Shown here: positions 33,016 to 44,358 of the stretch, piece after piece
Layout of the letters: every line of letters starts with the position of its first letter
Position numbering within the stretch: position 1 is the stretch's first letter
Source: Incurvaria masculella
Lineage: Eukaryota; Arthropoda; Insecta; Lepidoptera; Incurvariidae
Assembly (NCBI GenBank): GCA_946894095.1
Contig: OX335659.1
Location: 3,603,501 to 3,667,500, forward strand
DNA: 64,000 nt
Reading direction: 5' to 3'
Made by a program: the position numbers and the translations under genes
Notes under the pieces: generated by a model
The model's database searches: none
Seen by the model: the letters and a program-made list of their open reading frames with translations, nothing else
What the model was told of the DNA's origin: nothing

Positions 33016-33382
33016 CAGCCTCGGTGGCCTAGTGGTGCGACGCCTTGCGATTCGATAAGCACACCTCTGAGCGCGTGAGTTCTGGATGGGTGACCATTTT
33101 CAACCGTTGAGGCTGGCTGTGGTTCCGATTCCATGTAAACTTTATGTCCCTTTCCTTACTTGCTAGGTAGGGTTAATCCCGCCCGGGTTGGTACCATCGC
33201 ATTGAATGAACGATGGTCGAAGCGGCGATGAAAATTTTCCGTGTCTTCCATCCAGTTCAATGTAGCCGAGCAATTTAAGGAAGCTCCTGGCATGTCCCCT
33301 AGGTCTTATTTGGTGTGTTAGGCTAATATCTGACGGTCAGTTTGGTATTAGCCATCCCTGTCCAGTTTAATGAAAAAAAAAA
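33016..33382 (+). mobile_element. SINE-2, intact reference copy
   Basis: The head CAGCCTCGGTGGCCTAGTGG is unlike that of SINE-1 but also box-A-like. The body from GTTCCGATTCCATGTAAAC through CGCCCGGGTTGGTACCATCG to the A-tail is homologous to SINE-1. The two families share a body and 3' end but have different tRNA-like heads. Confidence 0.8.
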
Positions 33383-34287
33383 TAACTCAGGAAATAGGCA
33401 CGAGCCATTGTATTGGAATTGATCACCTCATTATCCTCTTAACATATGTACACAAACGTCGATACTGATAGAATACAATGTTTTATATTCCATGTAAGTT
33501 GGTACTGACATGAGCGAATATAAGGAATATGTGGTGCTACCAAATGCAGGTAGCAAACGGAAATTGGACGGGAGAGCGCCCGGCGCAGCTCTCAGAGCAA
33601 ATGTTTTTATTTGTTTGCGCGAATAGTTGATGAATTGAATCGCTAGCGCTTTCATTCGTCAACTGTGATTTTTTTATTACAATGTGGGAATAAAGACTGT
33701 TCAATGTCAGCTTTGGTGCTACTGAAAGTTGCATAAGGAGATTTGACGATAATTATTAGGAATCATCCGTGTTTTGTCACCCGGTAATGTAAATTTAACG
33801 AAAATGTATTTTGTGCAACTGGTTGTAAGGCATCGAGTTATTATTCGAGTAGACGATCGATTATGTGTAACATCAAATTTAAATGTGATCATAACGGATA
33901 ATATTTGTCGAATCTTTGTGCACCAGAGCTTTGGGCCCGATTGCAGGAAGATATGTAAAAGTTAACCAATGTGTAAACGCGTCACTTTTAGTGCACCGCG
34001 TCGAGTTGACTCAGCTCTCTTCAATGATGTCTACAAAAATGGACGTGTTGAATCAGACATTTACGTTGCGAAAAAAAATATCACTAATATGGTTTGCAAA
34101 AATTGTTTAGTGTTCCATCAACACTAAAAAATTAAGTGTTAACAGAACAACCATTCGGTTGCGATAGCTATCATGATCTAGTAAAGCCGTGTATGGTAGA
34201 TTTAGCTACAGTAAAATTTAATTTAGATATAAATAAAGGGTTCTTTATCTACGGATCTGATTCTCTAGAAATCTGAATAATATATAT
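33383..34287. other. No gene supported
   Basis: GTGCACCGCGTCGAGTTGAC at 33989 resembles 22149. The rest is AT-rich and unrecognised. Confidence 0.25.
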
Positions 34288-35573
34288 AATAGGTCGGGGA
34301 AAAAGTCTTTTCGCATTATAGTATGTATGAACTTGTAATAAAATCTCTTTGGCTATACTATTTGTATCTGACTGGTTTTGGTATCATTGAAAGTTTAAAT
34401 TTTAAAGAACATAATTCCAAATTCAAATTAGGAAAATGTGTGATTCTCATTTGTTTTTCGTACTGTCAAAATGAGTGAATCTAATGAAGAAATTCGATAC
34501 ATTTTAAAATTTTCCTACAAAAAAGGTTAAAATGCAACGCAAGCCGCGAAAAAAATTTGCGATGTTTATGGACCTAGTGCAGTGTCTGTGAGAGTAGCAC
34601 AAATTTGGTTTAAGCGTTTTCAATCCGGAAATTTTGATGTCAAAGATGCACGTCGCTCTGGTCGCCCTATTACGGATAAAATGGATGCCATTTTTGAAAA
34701 AGTGGAGCAAGATCGGCATATCAGTAGTTACGACGTAGCTGAAGAACTAGGAATTGACCACAAAACAGTTTTGGCGCATTTGAAAAAAACTGGGTACACA
34801 AAAAAGCTCGATATTTGGGTACCTCACGAGCTCACTGAAAGAAACCTAATGAACCGTGTACTCATTTGTGATTCTTTATTACGACGTAATGAAACCGAAC
34901 CATTTTTGAAGAAGCTGATAACTGGTGATGAAAAGTGGATCACGTACGACAAGAACGTGCGAAAAAGGTCGTGGTCAAAGGCCGGTCAAGCTTCACAGAC
35001 TGTGGCGAAACCCGGGTTAACTCGCAACAAGGTGATGCTGTGTGTGTGGTGGGATTGGAAGGGCATTATTCATTATGAGCTGTTACCACCAGGCAGGACC
35101 ATCGATTCTGAACTCTACTGCGAACAACTGATGAGATTAAAGCAAGAAGTTGAGAGAAAGCGGCCGGAATTAATCAACAGAAGGGGTGTGGTTTTTCATC
35201 ATGATAACGCTAGACCTCACACATCTTTAGCCACTCAGCAAAAACTAAGAGACTTTGGCTGGGAGGTGTTAATGCATCCGCCGTATAGTCCTGACCTTGC
35301 ACCTTCAGATTTCCACCTGTTTAGGTCTCTTCAGAATTCTTTAGGCAGTGTCAGGTTAACATCACGAGAGGACTGCCAAAACCACTTGTCGCGGTATATT
35401 GATCAGAAGTCCCAATATTTCTATAGCAATGGGATCATGTCCCTACCTACAAGATGGCAAAAAGTTATCGAACAAAATGGTACCTACATACTTTAGTTAA
35501 ATGTAAATAAACCATATTAAAAAATGTTTTGAATTTTCTTAAAAAATGCGAAGAAACTTTTTCCCCATATAAT
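34288..35573 (+). mobile_element. mariner transposon, near-complete
   Basis: About 1.29 kb, the usual mariner length. The inverted ends are GGTCGGGGAAAAAGTCTTTT.. at 34292 and, reverse-complemented, ATGGGGAAAAAGTTTCTTCG at the right (35544-35568). AT-rich flanks carry TA at both sides, the mariner target. The transposase frame covers most of the element and has a single early stop. Confidence 0.9.
34471..35496 (+). pseudogene. mariner transposase (D,D34D), one premature stop
   Basis: The frame starts at ATG 34471 (MSESNEEIRYILKFSYKKG) and is stopped by TAA at codon 20 (34528-34530). It then stays open to 35496; full length would be 341 codons, close to the usual 345. Seen in order: an N-terminal helix-turn-helix region (ATQAAKKICDVYG, IWFKRFQSGNFD), the WVPHEL linker motif, and catalytic aspartates in ITGDEKW, HHDNARPH and YSPDLAPSDFHLF. 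Exactly 34 residues separate the second and third aspartates. The next ATG (34582) would lose part of the DNA-binding domain, so the copy is probably dead. Enzymes of this family cut and paste at TA sites. An AATAAA-like signal follows at 35506. Confidence 0.92.
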
Positions 35574-37485
35574 ATATGAATAGTATTATAGAAGTTTATT
35601 AAGAGAAAACGTACACATTAACAATGTTATTAACTATAGAATCCGTAGAAAATCATGTGATGAGATTATAAAGCTAATTTTGTGTATTTAAGGTACCTGC
35701 ATATCATAATCAAATCCTTGTCACCTAAACTAGCCATTAGTAGCTGTATCTTAGGTTGACAGATATATGTTAACTTAAGACTTCATTTGAAATAATACGA
35801 TTATTTTTTTCAGGAAGGTACGTATGAATCTAAATAGGTTTGAATGTATGAGGATGTGTTAGGGTGTGTGAGGGGATGTATGGATATAGATAAGGGTGTG
35901 TATGTGACGTCTGTGAGGTATATGACTGATACCAGATTATTTGGCAGTATTCCCTTTTTACTTAATTTACAGGTTGTGACATGTTTTTGGTTCCATTAAA
36001 CCATATTTTTTTCTCCGTGTACGTTAACTTTACGGTGATATCCTTTCGTGCACTCGGCCCTTAGTCTCTATACCGCCTGTCATTACATATTCAATGGCTG
36101 GCGCACCGCGCGGAGGTAGACGGGTCGCAGGCCCTGTCGCGGGCTGGTATTTTTCATCGTAGCTTATATTAAATTCGTGATCCACTTAATCTGCGACTCG
36201 GAGATGGACCGCGGAAGAGTAATATCTTTCTCTCCTTTGAAGTACCCGGCGAGCGGCAGGGGAGGGTTACATTATTTCGGGAAATAAAGCAAAATTTTGT
36301 CTAAACACGAAATTATTTGCATAACTTTGCATTTGTCAACAATTAAAACATTTTCTTACTTGTTTAGGGGTGAGTTTTTAGAATTTATTTTACGAGCAGA
36401 GAACAATCTCAATTTGGTGTTTTGGTGGCTTTACCATTGAGTAAAAATGGGTGCTTCATATTAACAATGTAGCCTGCAAAAAATATTATTTATTTCTTTA
36501 AATCAAGAATCCGGAAGTTAAAATATGAGACTGATATCAGGCTCATTGAAACTCCGATATCAATAAATGTTTGGGACTGATGGAGGAGGGAAGACAGGTT
36601 GCGGCAGAGAGGGGGCAGGATTCTTCCTGTCTGAAAGAATGATTCCGATCCCAAGGCTCGGGTGTAATTTACGAAGACGTTATTCATTATTATGGTTCGG
36701 GAGGTGGAAACGAAATTTTATCACATGATTTTTATCTTACATACTATTTAACCCAATAAGGCTTGGAATTTTTAATATTATTGCTGCATGTTTTTAGGTT
36801 ATAGTTGAATATAGTTATTCTGAAGCTGAAACATGGAAATGGTTCTAAAGATAATAAAAAAACTTATTCGTTTAGAAATTAACATTAACATTATAATTAT
36901 ACAATAATTTACATTATATTAACAATAATTTACATTATATATAATTTACATTATATATAATAAACAATATATTAACATTATATTAACGTTGAACAATAAA
37001 CTTTTTTGTTCTATTTGTCAAAGCAACTTCCCCTGCCTGTTTACCCAAGTTTAAATAATTAATTTTTCATTACATGATACTCGTACAAGAGATTTCAGCA
37101 ATTTTCTAGCCCAAACTGAAACGGGCATTGTCTTTCGTTATAGTCGAAGTTCACTAAGTTAAGCTACAATCTGGTTTTTCTACGGATAAGATTAACTCAG
37201 CACAAATGAATCTATTCCCATATTTATTATTTTTTTTTCACATCACGAAAACTAAACTCAAATCAAGTAACGAATTTCTGCTCGTATGTATTTGCTCAAA
37301 AACATATTTTTTTATTAATCATAGTTAATATTTATATTAAATATTTATTATAAGCTATGTATTATATGTATATGTATGTAATAGTATTAGAATGTAAGTA
37401 TATTTATTCTTATTGAGTATATATATATCTTTATTGATAAAAAATCTTACTTCTTTTATCCTTTTTTGTCTGCCGCCTTGCACCT
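35574..37485. other. AT-rich, no gene seen; tandem AT repeats at 36885-36990
   Basis: Imperfect tandem ACATTATATTAACAATAATTT-like units lie at about 36885-36990. Elsewhere there are only short open frames. 36050-36170 is GC-richer without a recognisable motif. Confidence 0.3.
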
Positions 37486-37612
37486 TTCCTACATCCCAAG
37501 GGTAGGTAGGAAGAGAATGCCTTTTGGCATTAGGCCCGCCTTTTGTAAACTGCCTTTATAATGTGTACACCATTATAAAAACAGAATAAAGAATTTTATT
37601 ATTATTATTTTC
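37486..37612 (+). mobile_element. LINE 3' end with (ATT)n tail
   Basis: AATGCCTTTTGGCATTAGGC, CCGCCTTTTGTAAACTGCC, AATAAAG and then TTATTATTATTATT. This layout is that of a LINE 3' untranslated region with a simple-repeat tail, severely 5'-truncated. Confidence 0.5.
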
Positions 37613-39094
37613 TTTTTCTTAGATATGATGTGAACACGATGTTTTGAGCTCCCGCCGATTATGCGAAGCCATAAATTGTGAGGTGCCCCTATGATTTTGC
37701 ATGCGCGGGCTTGGGTTATTGTTATGAGCTCACTGAAAGTTTTCTTTTGTACAAAATTATCCTATAAAGATGCCTGCCAGGCGGATGCCATATTTTTACG
37801 GTATTTGGTGGGCCCCTTTCACTCGAAATGGAATTTTCAAAAGGATGATTGCGTGGTTATTCGCAACGTATTGTTGAGTGCCTCGGCGTAGGTATGATGA
37901 AAGAAAAGGTCGTAGGTGTAAGAAAATGGGAGATGTCTTCGCCCAGGAGTTTGATGATTTCCCTATTTAAAATATTAATCAATTATTTTTGTGATCATCA
38001 CAGAAAATACTTAATGCACGTGTTGTATTGATTATTTTGTAAGAGTAAAAACTTTTTTACGATTTTATGAGAATTGTAATTTCAGTGGTATATCCCACAA
38101 AGTAGAGCCTGGGGTGTTTCAAACGTGGTGAAGCACCTGACCGCCCATTGTTTTTCTCAGCCCTCGTGTAGTTTCAAACCCCATGGCTATCATCGACCTC
38201 AAACTTAAGCGGTGGCGTACGCCATATTTTGTCGCCCTTAACATGAAACAAGTTCATCACAATACTACCAATAAAATATACATAATCGCTGGTGCAATTT
38301 TTGACTACCTAGAACAAATAATTTAGTTCTGGGGTGTTCCCAGCATTTGATGCCTCGTTTTTGAGCACACAACTAGAGGCGAGCCATTTCCCGATTCAAA
38401 TTATTGCTAAAGCCTTAACACCACCCAAAGTAGAGTTTTAATGTATGTGTAATTGAACACTAAAATTATTCGTTGTTCAAACTCAAAGAAATAGCAAATG
38501 GATCTTGCCAACGTATATTGAATCAACCTCCGACACGAATATTTCTGGCTCCGGCCTTACCTGTATTTTATTAATCAAATAGTTCTGTTTACAGGCTCCT
38601 TCCTGCAATGGATGTGTCCCGTTCCATTCAAAATGCATGCTGTATTCACCGAAAAAGCAATATCAAATTCTTCCACATTGAAAAGTTACTCGAAATGATC
38701 AGAATAAAACTTTACACGACAAAACAATGAGTCGTCAGAGCGCGGCGCTGCTCAAACGTGAAGTTTGTAAAGCAGCGTTCACACTGGTTTTACATTCCTC
38801 TAAATGTGTTCGCTCCAAGGGTCGCTGAGGTCGCTGAATTTGACGATTCGAATATAAAAACAGTTATTTGGAATATTTAATGGTTCATCAGTACAAAATT
38901 TCACGCTATGTCGCCGCCCGGCCCGATTCGAAAGAGCTTCCTCCAGCCGGCGGTGGAGAAGCCTCCATTACATTGCCACGTAGCAACGGTTTGTTGCTGT
39001 ACGGTAACCAATCAAATAAAAAAACTATTATTGTTACGAAGAGCAGCGCTGGCCTAGTACATTGTTTATTGTTAACTAGCTAGTTTCATGACGT
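37613..39094. other. No gene supported
   Basis: Short frames only; no repeat shared within the window. Confidence 0.25.
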
Positions 39095-39245
39095 TAGCTT
39101 CGGTAGCTCAGTGTGCGACGTATGGCGAATCGATAAGCTGGGGAAGCACCTCTGAGCGCGGTAAGGTTCTGGATGGGTGACCATTTTCAACCGTTGAGGC
39201 TGGCCGTGGTTCGGATTTAACGTTAAACTGCAGGTCCCCCTCCCT
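39095..39245 (+). mobile_element. SINE-2, 3'-truncated copy
   Basis: GCTTCGGTAGCTCAGTGTGC, then ACCTCTGAGCGCGGTAAGG and ATGGGTGACCATTTTCAACC match the SINE-2 head; it stops after the CAGGTCCCC part. Confidence 0.65.
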
Positions 39246-40209
39246 TACTTCCTAGATAGTAGGCTTACTTCCTAGATAAAGCGCTCCTTGCGCAAAGGAT
39301 TTTCTGGAGAAATTTTTTTAGTCGATTGAATTTTTGGTTGGAAGAATTGTAATCAGATCTTGAAAATAATCAGAAAACGTCTTTTATTTGGATATTCGTC
39401 TAAAGTAGGATTCAAAAATTCGATCTCCACAGCTATCCATACAATTAAATCAGCCAACAAACGTCGCGATTATAATCGAAACAACATAATGCTTCGCTAT
39501 CTAATACTAGATGGCGTTGATTCTACGCTTAAGCATTTAAAACTGCATTGAGATATCAACTTAACTGTTTAAACTTATTCTTATCTTGATAATCCTGACG
39601 ATACATTATTATAAATCACTCAGTACAAAAATGTATGTCGACAAAACATATTTTTTCTTTCGCACGATGGCCAATGTGAACGCTACTTTAACAGAGCGGG
39701 CAATCCGTCCGGAAACTATTCACTTCAAATTGAAGTCCTCCAATCCCAACAGTCGATCCTTTTGCGGGCGCGCAATACCGAGCTCTCCCTTAATTTCCAT
39801 TTGTTTACGCGCCCTTCCCACAAACACAGAGTATTTATTTCCTTACCTTCGCCTAAATGGAAGGCGGCTGCGGAACGCTTTCGGTAGGTAATTTAATAAG
39901 GCGAGCTATAGCGAATTTCTAGAACGTGGCAATACTCCCGTCGTGGGAATGGCTTGATTTTCTTGTAAATAAACTAATTTGGCCGAACACAGCTAGCTAC
40001 GCTAGGTAGGCAAGTGACTGAAGCGATAAAACCGAGGAAAAATTGTGCCAGCAAATTGGCCTTTTAACTTGATTGGCAATTTTTTATTTTATTTTGCAAA
40101 AATTAACATGATTTCACCAAAATGTTTTATTAAACAATTTATTTATTATTATTAAACAAACAAACTATAAAATATACAAAACTACAAAATATATAAATAA
40201 ATATATACG
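39246..40209. other. No gene supported
   Basis: Two plus-strand frames (39360-39551, 39586-39891) are open but have no recognised motif. AT-rich at 40080-40205. Confidence 0.25.
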
Positions 40210-40450
40210 GTAGGAGAATTCCAAATTATGGGTATACAGCCGGTGGCGAAATTGGTAGACGCAATACCCGCGTTTTGCTGGTTCGGGTCCAACCTTGCAG
40301 TATATTCGTAAATTAGTTCTATTTACCGGACTCTTTCTTTAATTAATGTGTCCATGCTTCACGTTCGATTATACATAATTACATACATGTCACATTCCTA
40401 GGAATAAGCGACGTACCTGCTTAGTACGAAAAAGTATATTTACTTATACC
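40210..40450 (+). mobile_element. SINE-L (tRNA-Leu-like) copy 1
   Basis: GCCGGTGGCGAAATTGGTAG with ACGC resembles the 5' half of a tRNA-Leu, and GGTTCGGGTCC serves as box B. The spacing is too short for a functional tRNA and no closed acceptor stem is present. The element continues through TTGCAGTATATTCGTAAATT to GCTTAGTACGAAAAAG. Inverted and direct copies are at 48655, 49019 and 50880. Confidence 0.65.
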
Positions 40451-40894
40451 TCAACAGTTTGCTTGATCTGGAAAAATAATATCTTTTGTAACATATTAAG
40501 AAATTTTATTATTTCCAAAACGAAATGATCCGAGCGGAGCCGGGAACCTCAGCTATTCATAAATTAGCGCTCCCAGTGAGCTTATTCAAAAATGTTTTTT
40601 TATTTCCCTTACTTCGTCGTTTTAGAGTCCCGTCGCAAAAAGGGAAAAAAGCACCCCTTATGGTCTGGCTCTGGTGTCCGTCGGTCACACGCATTTTGTC
40701 CCGAATTGTTCTCCTATTAACAGTTGTTTTCAAATAAAAAAAATGCCAATTTAGGTACACTTATTTAGTTGTGCGCCAACTAATTCATTTTGCTTAAAAC
40801 GTCTTACAATTTGAATTTACAAATCTAGGGGCCCAGTAGTGACGGGACGCTCGGCACGTGAACACTTTCACTCATGACCAGTCGTTTGGCCGTC
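40451..40894. other. No gene seen
   Basis: A plus-strand and a minus-strand frame overlap at 40525-40760; neither is recognised. Confidence 0.25.
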
Positions 40895-41211
40895 TTAACC
40901 TGGGGGTCCATTCAGGGCAAGAGTGAGCTCGAATTCGTCACTAAATATCAACTCAATTTTTAAAATAGTTAATGTTTCCACACTTTTTAAATACCATTAC
41001 AGTTAGGTAAAGATCTGGGAGTCCATTCAGGGAAAGAGTGAGTTCGAATTCGTCACTAAATATCAACTCACTTTTTTAAATAGTAATGTTTCCACACTTT
41101 TTGAACATCATTACAGTTAGATAAAAATCTGGTCCGTCCCGTAAATACGTCGGAAGTATAAATAACGGTTCCGTTATTTAAATAATAATATATTTACCGG
41201 CTATTTTTATG
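40895..41211 (+). repeat. Left flanking repeat with 115-bp tandem duplication
   Basis: Two direct units start at 40899 and 41014 (GGGGGTCCATTCAGGG / GGGAGTCCATTCAGGG, each followed by AGAGTGAG and TCGAATTCGTCACTAAAT). A third part (GTCCGTCCCGTAAATACG to TATTTTTATG) matches 47690-47760 in direct orientation. GGGGGTCCATTCAGGG recurs inverted at 47791-47806. Confidence 0.7.
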
Positions 41212-41927
41212 TTAAGGCTCCGTATGACGCTAAATCGCACTTAGCTTTGTCTTAATTTCTCAGAGAACATTGAACTAATCATGCTAAAATTGCGTTACAT
41301 GAAACTTGACTTATATCCGCTTAATCTGAATGATTATTGTTCCAATAGCATAACATTGGCCCGATAGAAAAAAATCGCGAAAATAGGTCGATTTTTTCAC
41401 ATAATGCTTAATTTCTCAAAATTGGTATTAATTACAGTGCTAGTAATCTCACATTATATTTGCATCATGATTTTCAAATTTTTGAATGATTATTGTTGCA
41501 TTTGGATACAATTTTTTATTCAAAGCATCAAAAAAATGAATTTTGGACTTACGACAAAATTTCTGAGCACCGTAAAGTATCCCTTTCCCTTTCGTTCTCT
41601 TGGCGACTATCTATCGCCATTTCGGTAACCTCAGTCCGCTGCGATGCTTCGAAGCGGGCGCACGCCTCTCCGCATCGGCGCGGGACGCGGCGCGTGGCGG
41701 CGGTTTCGAAATCGCAACTCTAGCTGGAACACAGTTCCGAACCAAACACCTACGAGCATTTAGCTCAACTCCATAGATGGCGCTGTAAAATTCTCAATCA
41801 AATGTTATTGAGGTCTAAAGCCGAAACTTTTGACACTAGTTAGTAACTTTCGGTTAGCAAGATATAAATAAATAAAAATATCATAAAAAAAATATTTATT
41901 GTAATATAAAAAAAGTGATGTTTCCAG

Positions 41928-42003
41928 GAACCGAACTCAGATTTGTGTGGTTCTGAACTTCGCAGCAAAAATACGACAACAATACCGTTGTGCCACGACT
42001 GTC
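41928..42003 (-). other. tRNA-like sequence with box A and box B
   Basis: Minus strand: GTCGTGGCACAACGGTA (box A-like), then GAGTTCGGTTCCTGG (box B-like), about 50 bp apart. The mirrored copy is at 46879-46965. No stable cloverleaf could be drawn, so not a tRNA gene. Confidence 0.4.
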
Positions 42004-42225
42004 ACGTTTATCCTTTTTAAAAGTGTTATTTTACTTTTTATTGTATCAAATGACGTTTATACTTTTTAAAATTGTTTCTCAGGTAAAAACTTTTACCAAA
42101 ACCTATTATTATGTAATATTTTTTTATATGTGTAAATCAATTAAGTCTAACCCACGCTATAATTATATACTATACACCATTAACAATAAAAAGTAAAAAA
42201 AACAGAAAAAAAAAATTGTAACCTA

Positions 42226-42300
42226 CAGGATTCGAACCATCGAACAATAACTGTAGATAAGACGTCTCACGCGCTACACCAACCAGCTACTGACGATCAA
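42226..42300 (-). other. Second tRNA-like sequence
   Basis: Minus strand: TAGCTGGTTGGTGTAGCGCG (D-arm/box A-like) and GGTTCGAATCC (perfect box B), ending CTGTAGGTTAC. The mirrored copy at 42898-42986 has 12 to 14 extra bases before box B. The anticodon and acceptor stems do not pair well. Confidence 0.45.
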
Positions 42301-43462
42301 TGTGAAAATAGTAAATCCTTTCATGAAGTAGAGAGCTGACGAAATGGTGGCTGTTTTCTAGCAGCAATGTGAATAATATGGCGGGTGATCTCGAGCCTTG
42401 TGATTGGTTGTATGATCATTGACGACTTGCCGCGGGATCGATACAACTTTCACGAAGTTCCAGCGACGGCGTATAGGTGTCGCTCTATCAATTCAGTTTT
42501 GTCCTAAGGTTTACGGCGCCACTGCTGCTTCGGCATCTAGCGGAGCGGTGGGGGGGAAATCGGGAATTTGTCTAGCTCCATACGGAGCCTTAAGGCCGCG
42601 TATGAAGCTAGACAAATTCCCGATTTCCCCCCCACCGCTCCGCTAGACGCCGAAGCGGCAGTGGCGCCGTGAATCTTAGGATAAAACTGAAATGAGATAT
42701 TGTTAGAGCGACACCTATACGCCGTCGCTGGAACTTCGTGAAAGTTGTATCGATCCCGCGGCAAGTCGTCAATGATCATACAACCAATCACAAGGCTCGA
42801 GATCACCCGCCATATTATTCACATTGCTGCTAGAAAACAGCAACCATTTCGTCAGATCTCTACTTCATGAAAGGATTTACTATTTTCACATTAATCGTCA
42901 GTAGCTGGTTGGTGTAGCGCGTGAAACGTCTTATCTACAGTTATTGTTCGATGGGGGATGTCGGTTCGAATCCTGTAGGTTACAATTTTTTTTTTCTGTT
43001 TTTTTTACTTTTTATTGTTAATGGTGTATAGTATATAATTATAGCGTGGGTTAGACTTAATTGATTTACACATATAAAAAAATATTACATAATAATAAGT
43101 TTTGGTAAAAGTTTTTACCTGATTAACAATTTTAAAAAGTATAAACGTCATTTGATACAATAAAAAGTAAAATAATACTTTTAAAAAGGATAAACGTGAG
43201 ACGATGGAGAAATAATTTCCATGCAACGAGCGCGCAAAAAATTACGCCACGCGACTTACAACATTATATCGCCGTTCATAGCGCCGTAGCGCAGTGATGA
43301 AAACGGAGAAAAATCTAATTTTTTGTCTCCCAAATTGATAGGTAAACTGATAAAAATAAGAATTATTTTTCAATAAACCTGATGGTCGTTACGTCATTAT
43401 TCATTAGTAGTGAGAGCCGAAACAAAAGCCAAATTCCTCCCGCGGCACAAGTGAAGTAAATT

Positions 43463-43508
43463 TATTTTTTTGTACTAAGCAGGTACCTACGTCGCTTATT
43501 CCAAGGAA
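43463..43508 (-). repeat. SINE-L end fragment
   Basis: TTGTACTAAGCAGGTACC and CGCTTATTCCAAGGAATGTG match the end of SINE-L at 40395-40432, inverted. Confidence 0.5.
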
Positions 43509-43528
43509 TGTGACAAGTAGTGTCGACA

Positions 43529-43879
43529 CTTTTTAGGGTTCCGTACCCAAAGGATGAAAACGGAACCCTATTACTAAGCCTCTGCTCTCCGTCCGTCCGT
43601 CCATCCGTCCATCCGTCTGTCCTTCCCTCCGTCCGTCCGTCCGTCCGTCCGTCCGTCCGTCCGTCCGTCTGTCACAGGGCTCTATCTCATGAACCGTAAT
43701 AGGTAGGCAGCTGAAATTTTCACAGAGTGTGTATTTATTTTGCCGCTATAACAACAAATAGGTAAATTAAAAAAATATATAAAAATTAAAGGGGGGGCCA
43801 TACAAAAGAAACGTGATTTTTGGTGTTGATGGTACGGAACCCATCGTGTGCGAGTCCGACTCGCACTTGGCCCGTTTTT
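43529..43879 (+). mobile_element. Lep-R copy, left of satellite
   Basis: CTTTTTAGGGTTCCGTACCC to GAGTCCGACTCGCACTTGG; a long GTCC/ATCC tract is at 43589-43669. Lies in the interior of the long TTAA-3 element and faces the inverted fragment at 46437. Confidence 0.85.
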
Positions 43880-44358
43880 TTAGTTCACTTTGCTCTCCTG
43901 TGGTCGCCTGGTACGCAGTATCCTCTATTTAGCTGCTATTTGCCGCGGCAGCGAGTGCCGCGTCTTTTGTCGTTTGAACATCTTTTTTTCGACGTTGGCG
44001 ACGTTGTCGTCGTTGTTCGTCGTTGTTGATGTCGAAAACGGAACCCTATTACTGCGTGCAATTGTATTCGGTGCGGTGCGTACCTAGTTATGCGCTGCTC
44101 GTCGATTGTGCGCGGCGCGTACAATTGCGTGAGGTCGCGTATGCGCGCTCGTCGATTGTATCTCGTTCACTCGCGTCAGTCGCGCGGTCGCCCCGCGCCG
44201 AAGTGTCTTATAATATTTGGACGCTCGTCCGCTCCGCTGTAGCGCCACAGAGCAGCGCTGTGCAACAATCGAATAACGTAGATTTGTATTCGAATGAATC
44301 GAATAACGGGAACAATCGAATAATTCGATTGTTTTTGTTCGCAATCGCCTATCGCTAG
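43880..44358. other. GC-rich, CpG-rich block
   Basis: CpG-dense sequence with repeated CGTCGATTGT (44101, 44151) and GTTCGTCGTTGTTG-like motifs, and a short Lep-R scrap (GAAAACGGAACCCTATTACT at 44034). Open frames run on both strands. This may be promoter-like DNA captured in the element; no gene is supported. Confidence 0.35.

Larger units (their letters stand above)
41212..42593 (+). mobile_element. TTAA-3 element, short form (1382 bp)
   Basis: TTAA at 41212-41215 and 42590-42593. The ends TTAAGGCTCCGTATG are inverted at both termini (right end CATACGGAGCCTTAA). The first 790 bp recurs inverted at 46879-47634 and the last 590 bp inverted at 42590-43199. Short frames inside (for example 41404-41628) are kept in both copies but differ mostly by amino-acid-changing substitutions, so I read them as non-coding. 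Two tRNA-like stretches lie within. No transposase is visible. Confidence 0.75.

Noticed and set aside
33774..34110. Short plus-strand frames before the mariner
   Set aside because: No motif, no splice support, and part of the stretch is shared with 22140-22170.
40237..40293. Possible tRNA-Leu gene
   Set aside because: The 5' half looks like tRNA-Leu, but box A and box B are too close, no acceptor stem closes, and diverged copies are embedded in a longer repeat. It is a SINE head.
41404..41628. 74-codon open frame also present in the inverted copy at 47218-47442
   Set aside because: The frames differ mostly at amino-acid-changing positions, the peptide is hydrophobic and AT-driven, and it lies in the arm of a non-coding element.
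42226..42300. Possible tRNA gene (minus) with perfect GGTTCGAATCC
   Set aside because: Anticodon and acceptor arms do not pair, and the copy lies in a mobile element together with its mirror image.
42419..42806. Overlapping open frames on both strands with similar peptides
   Set aside because: They are one sequence read on the two arms of the palindrome around 42590.
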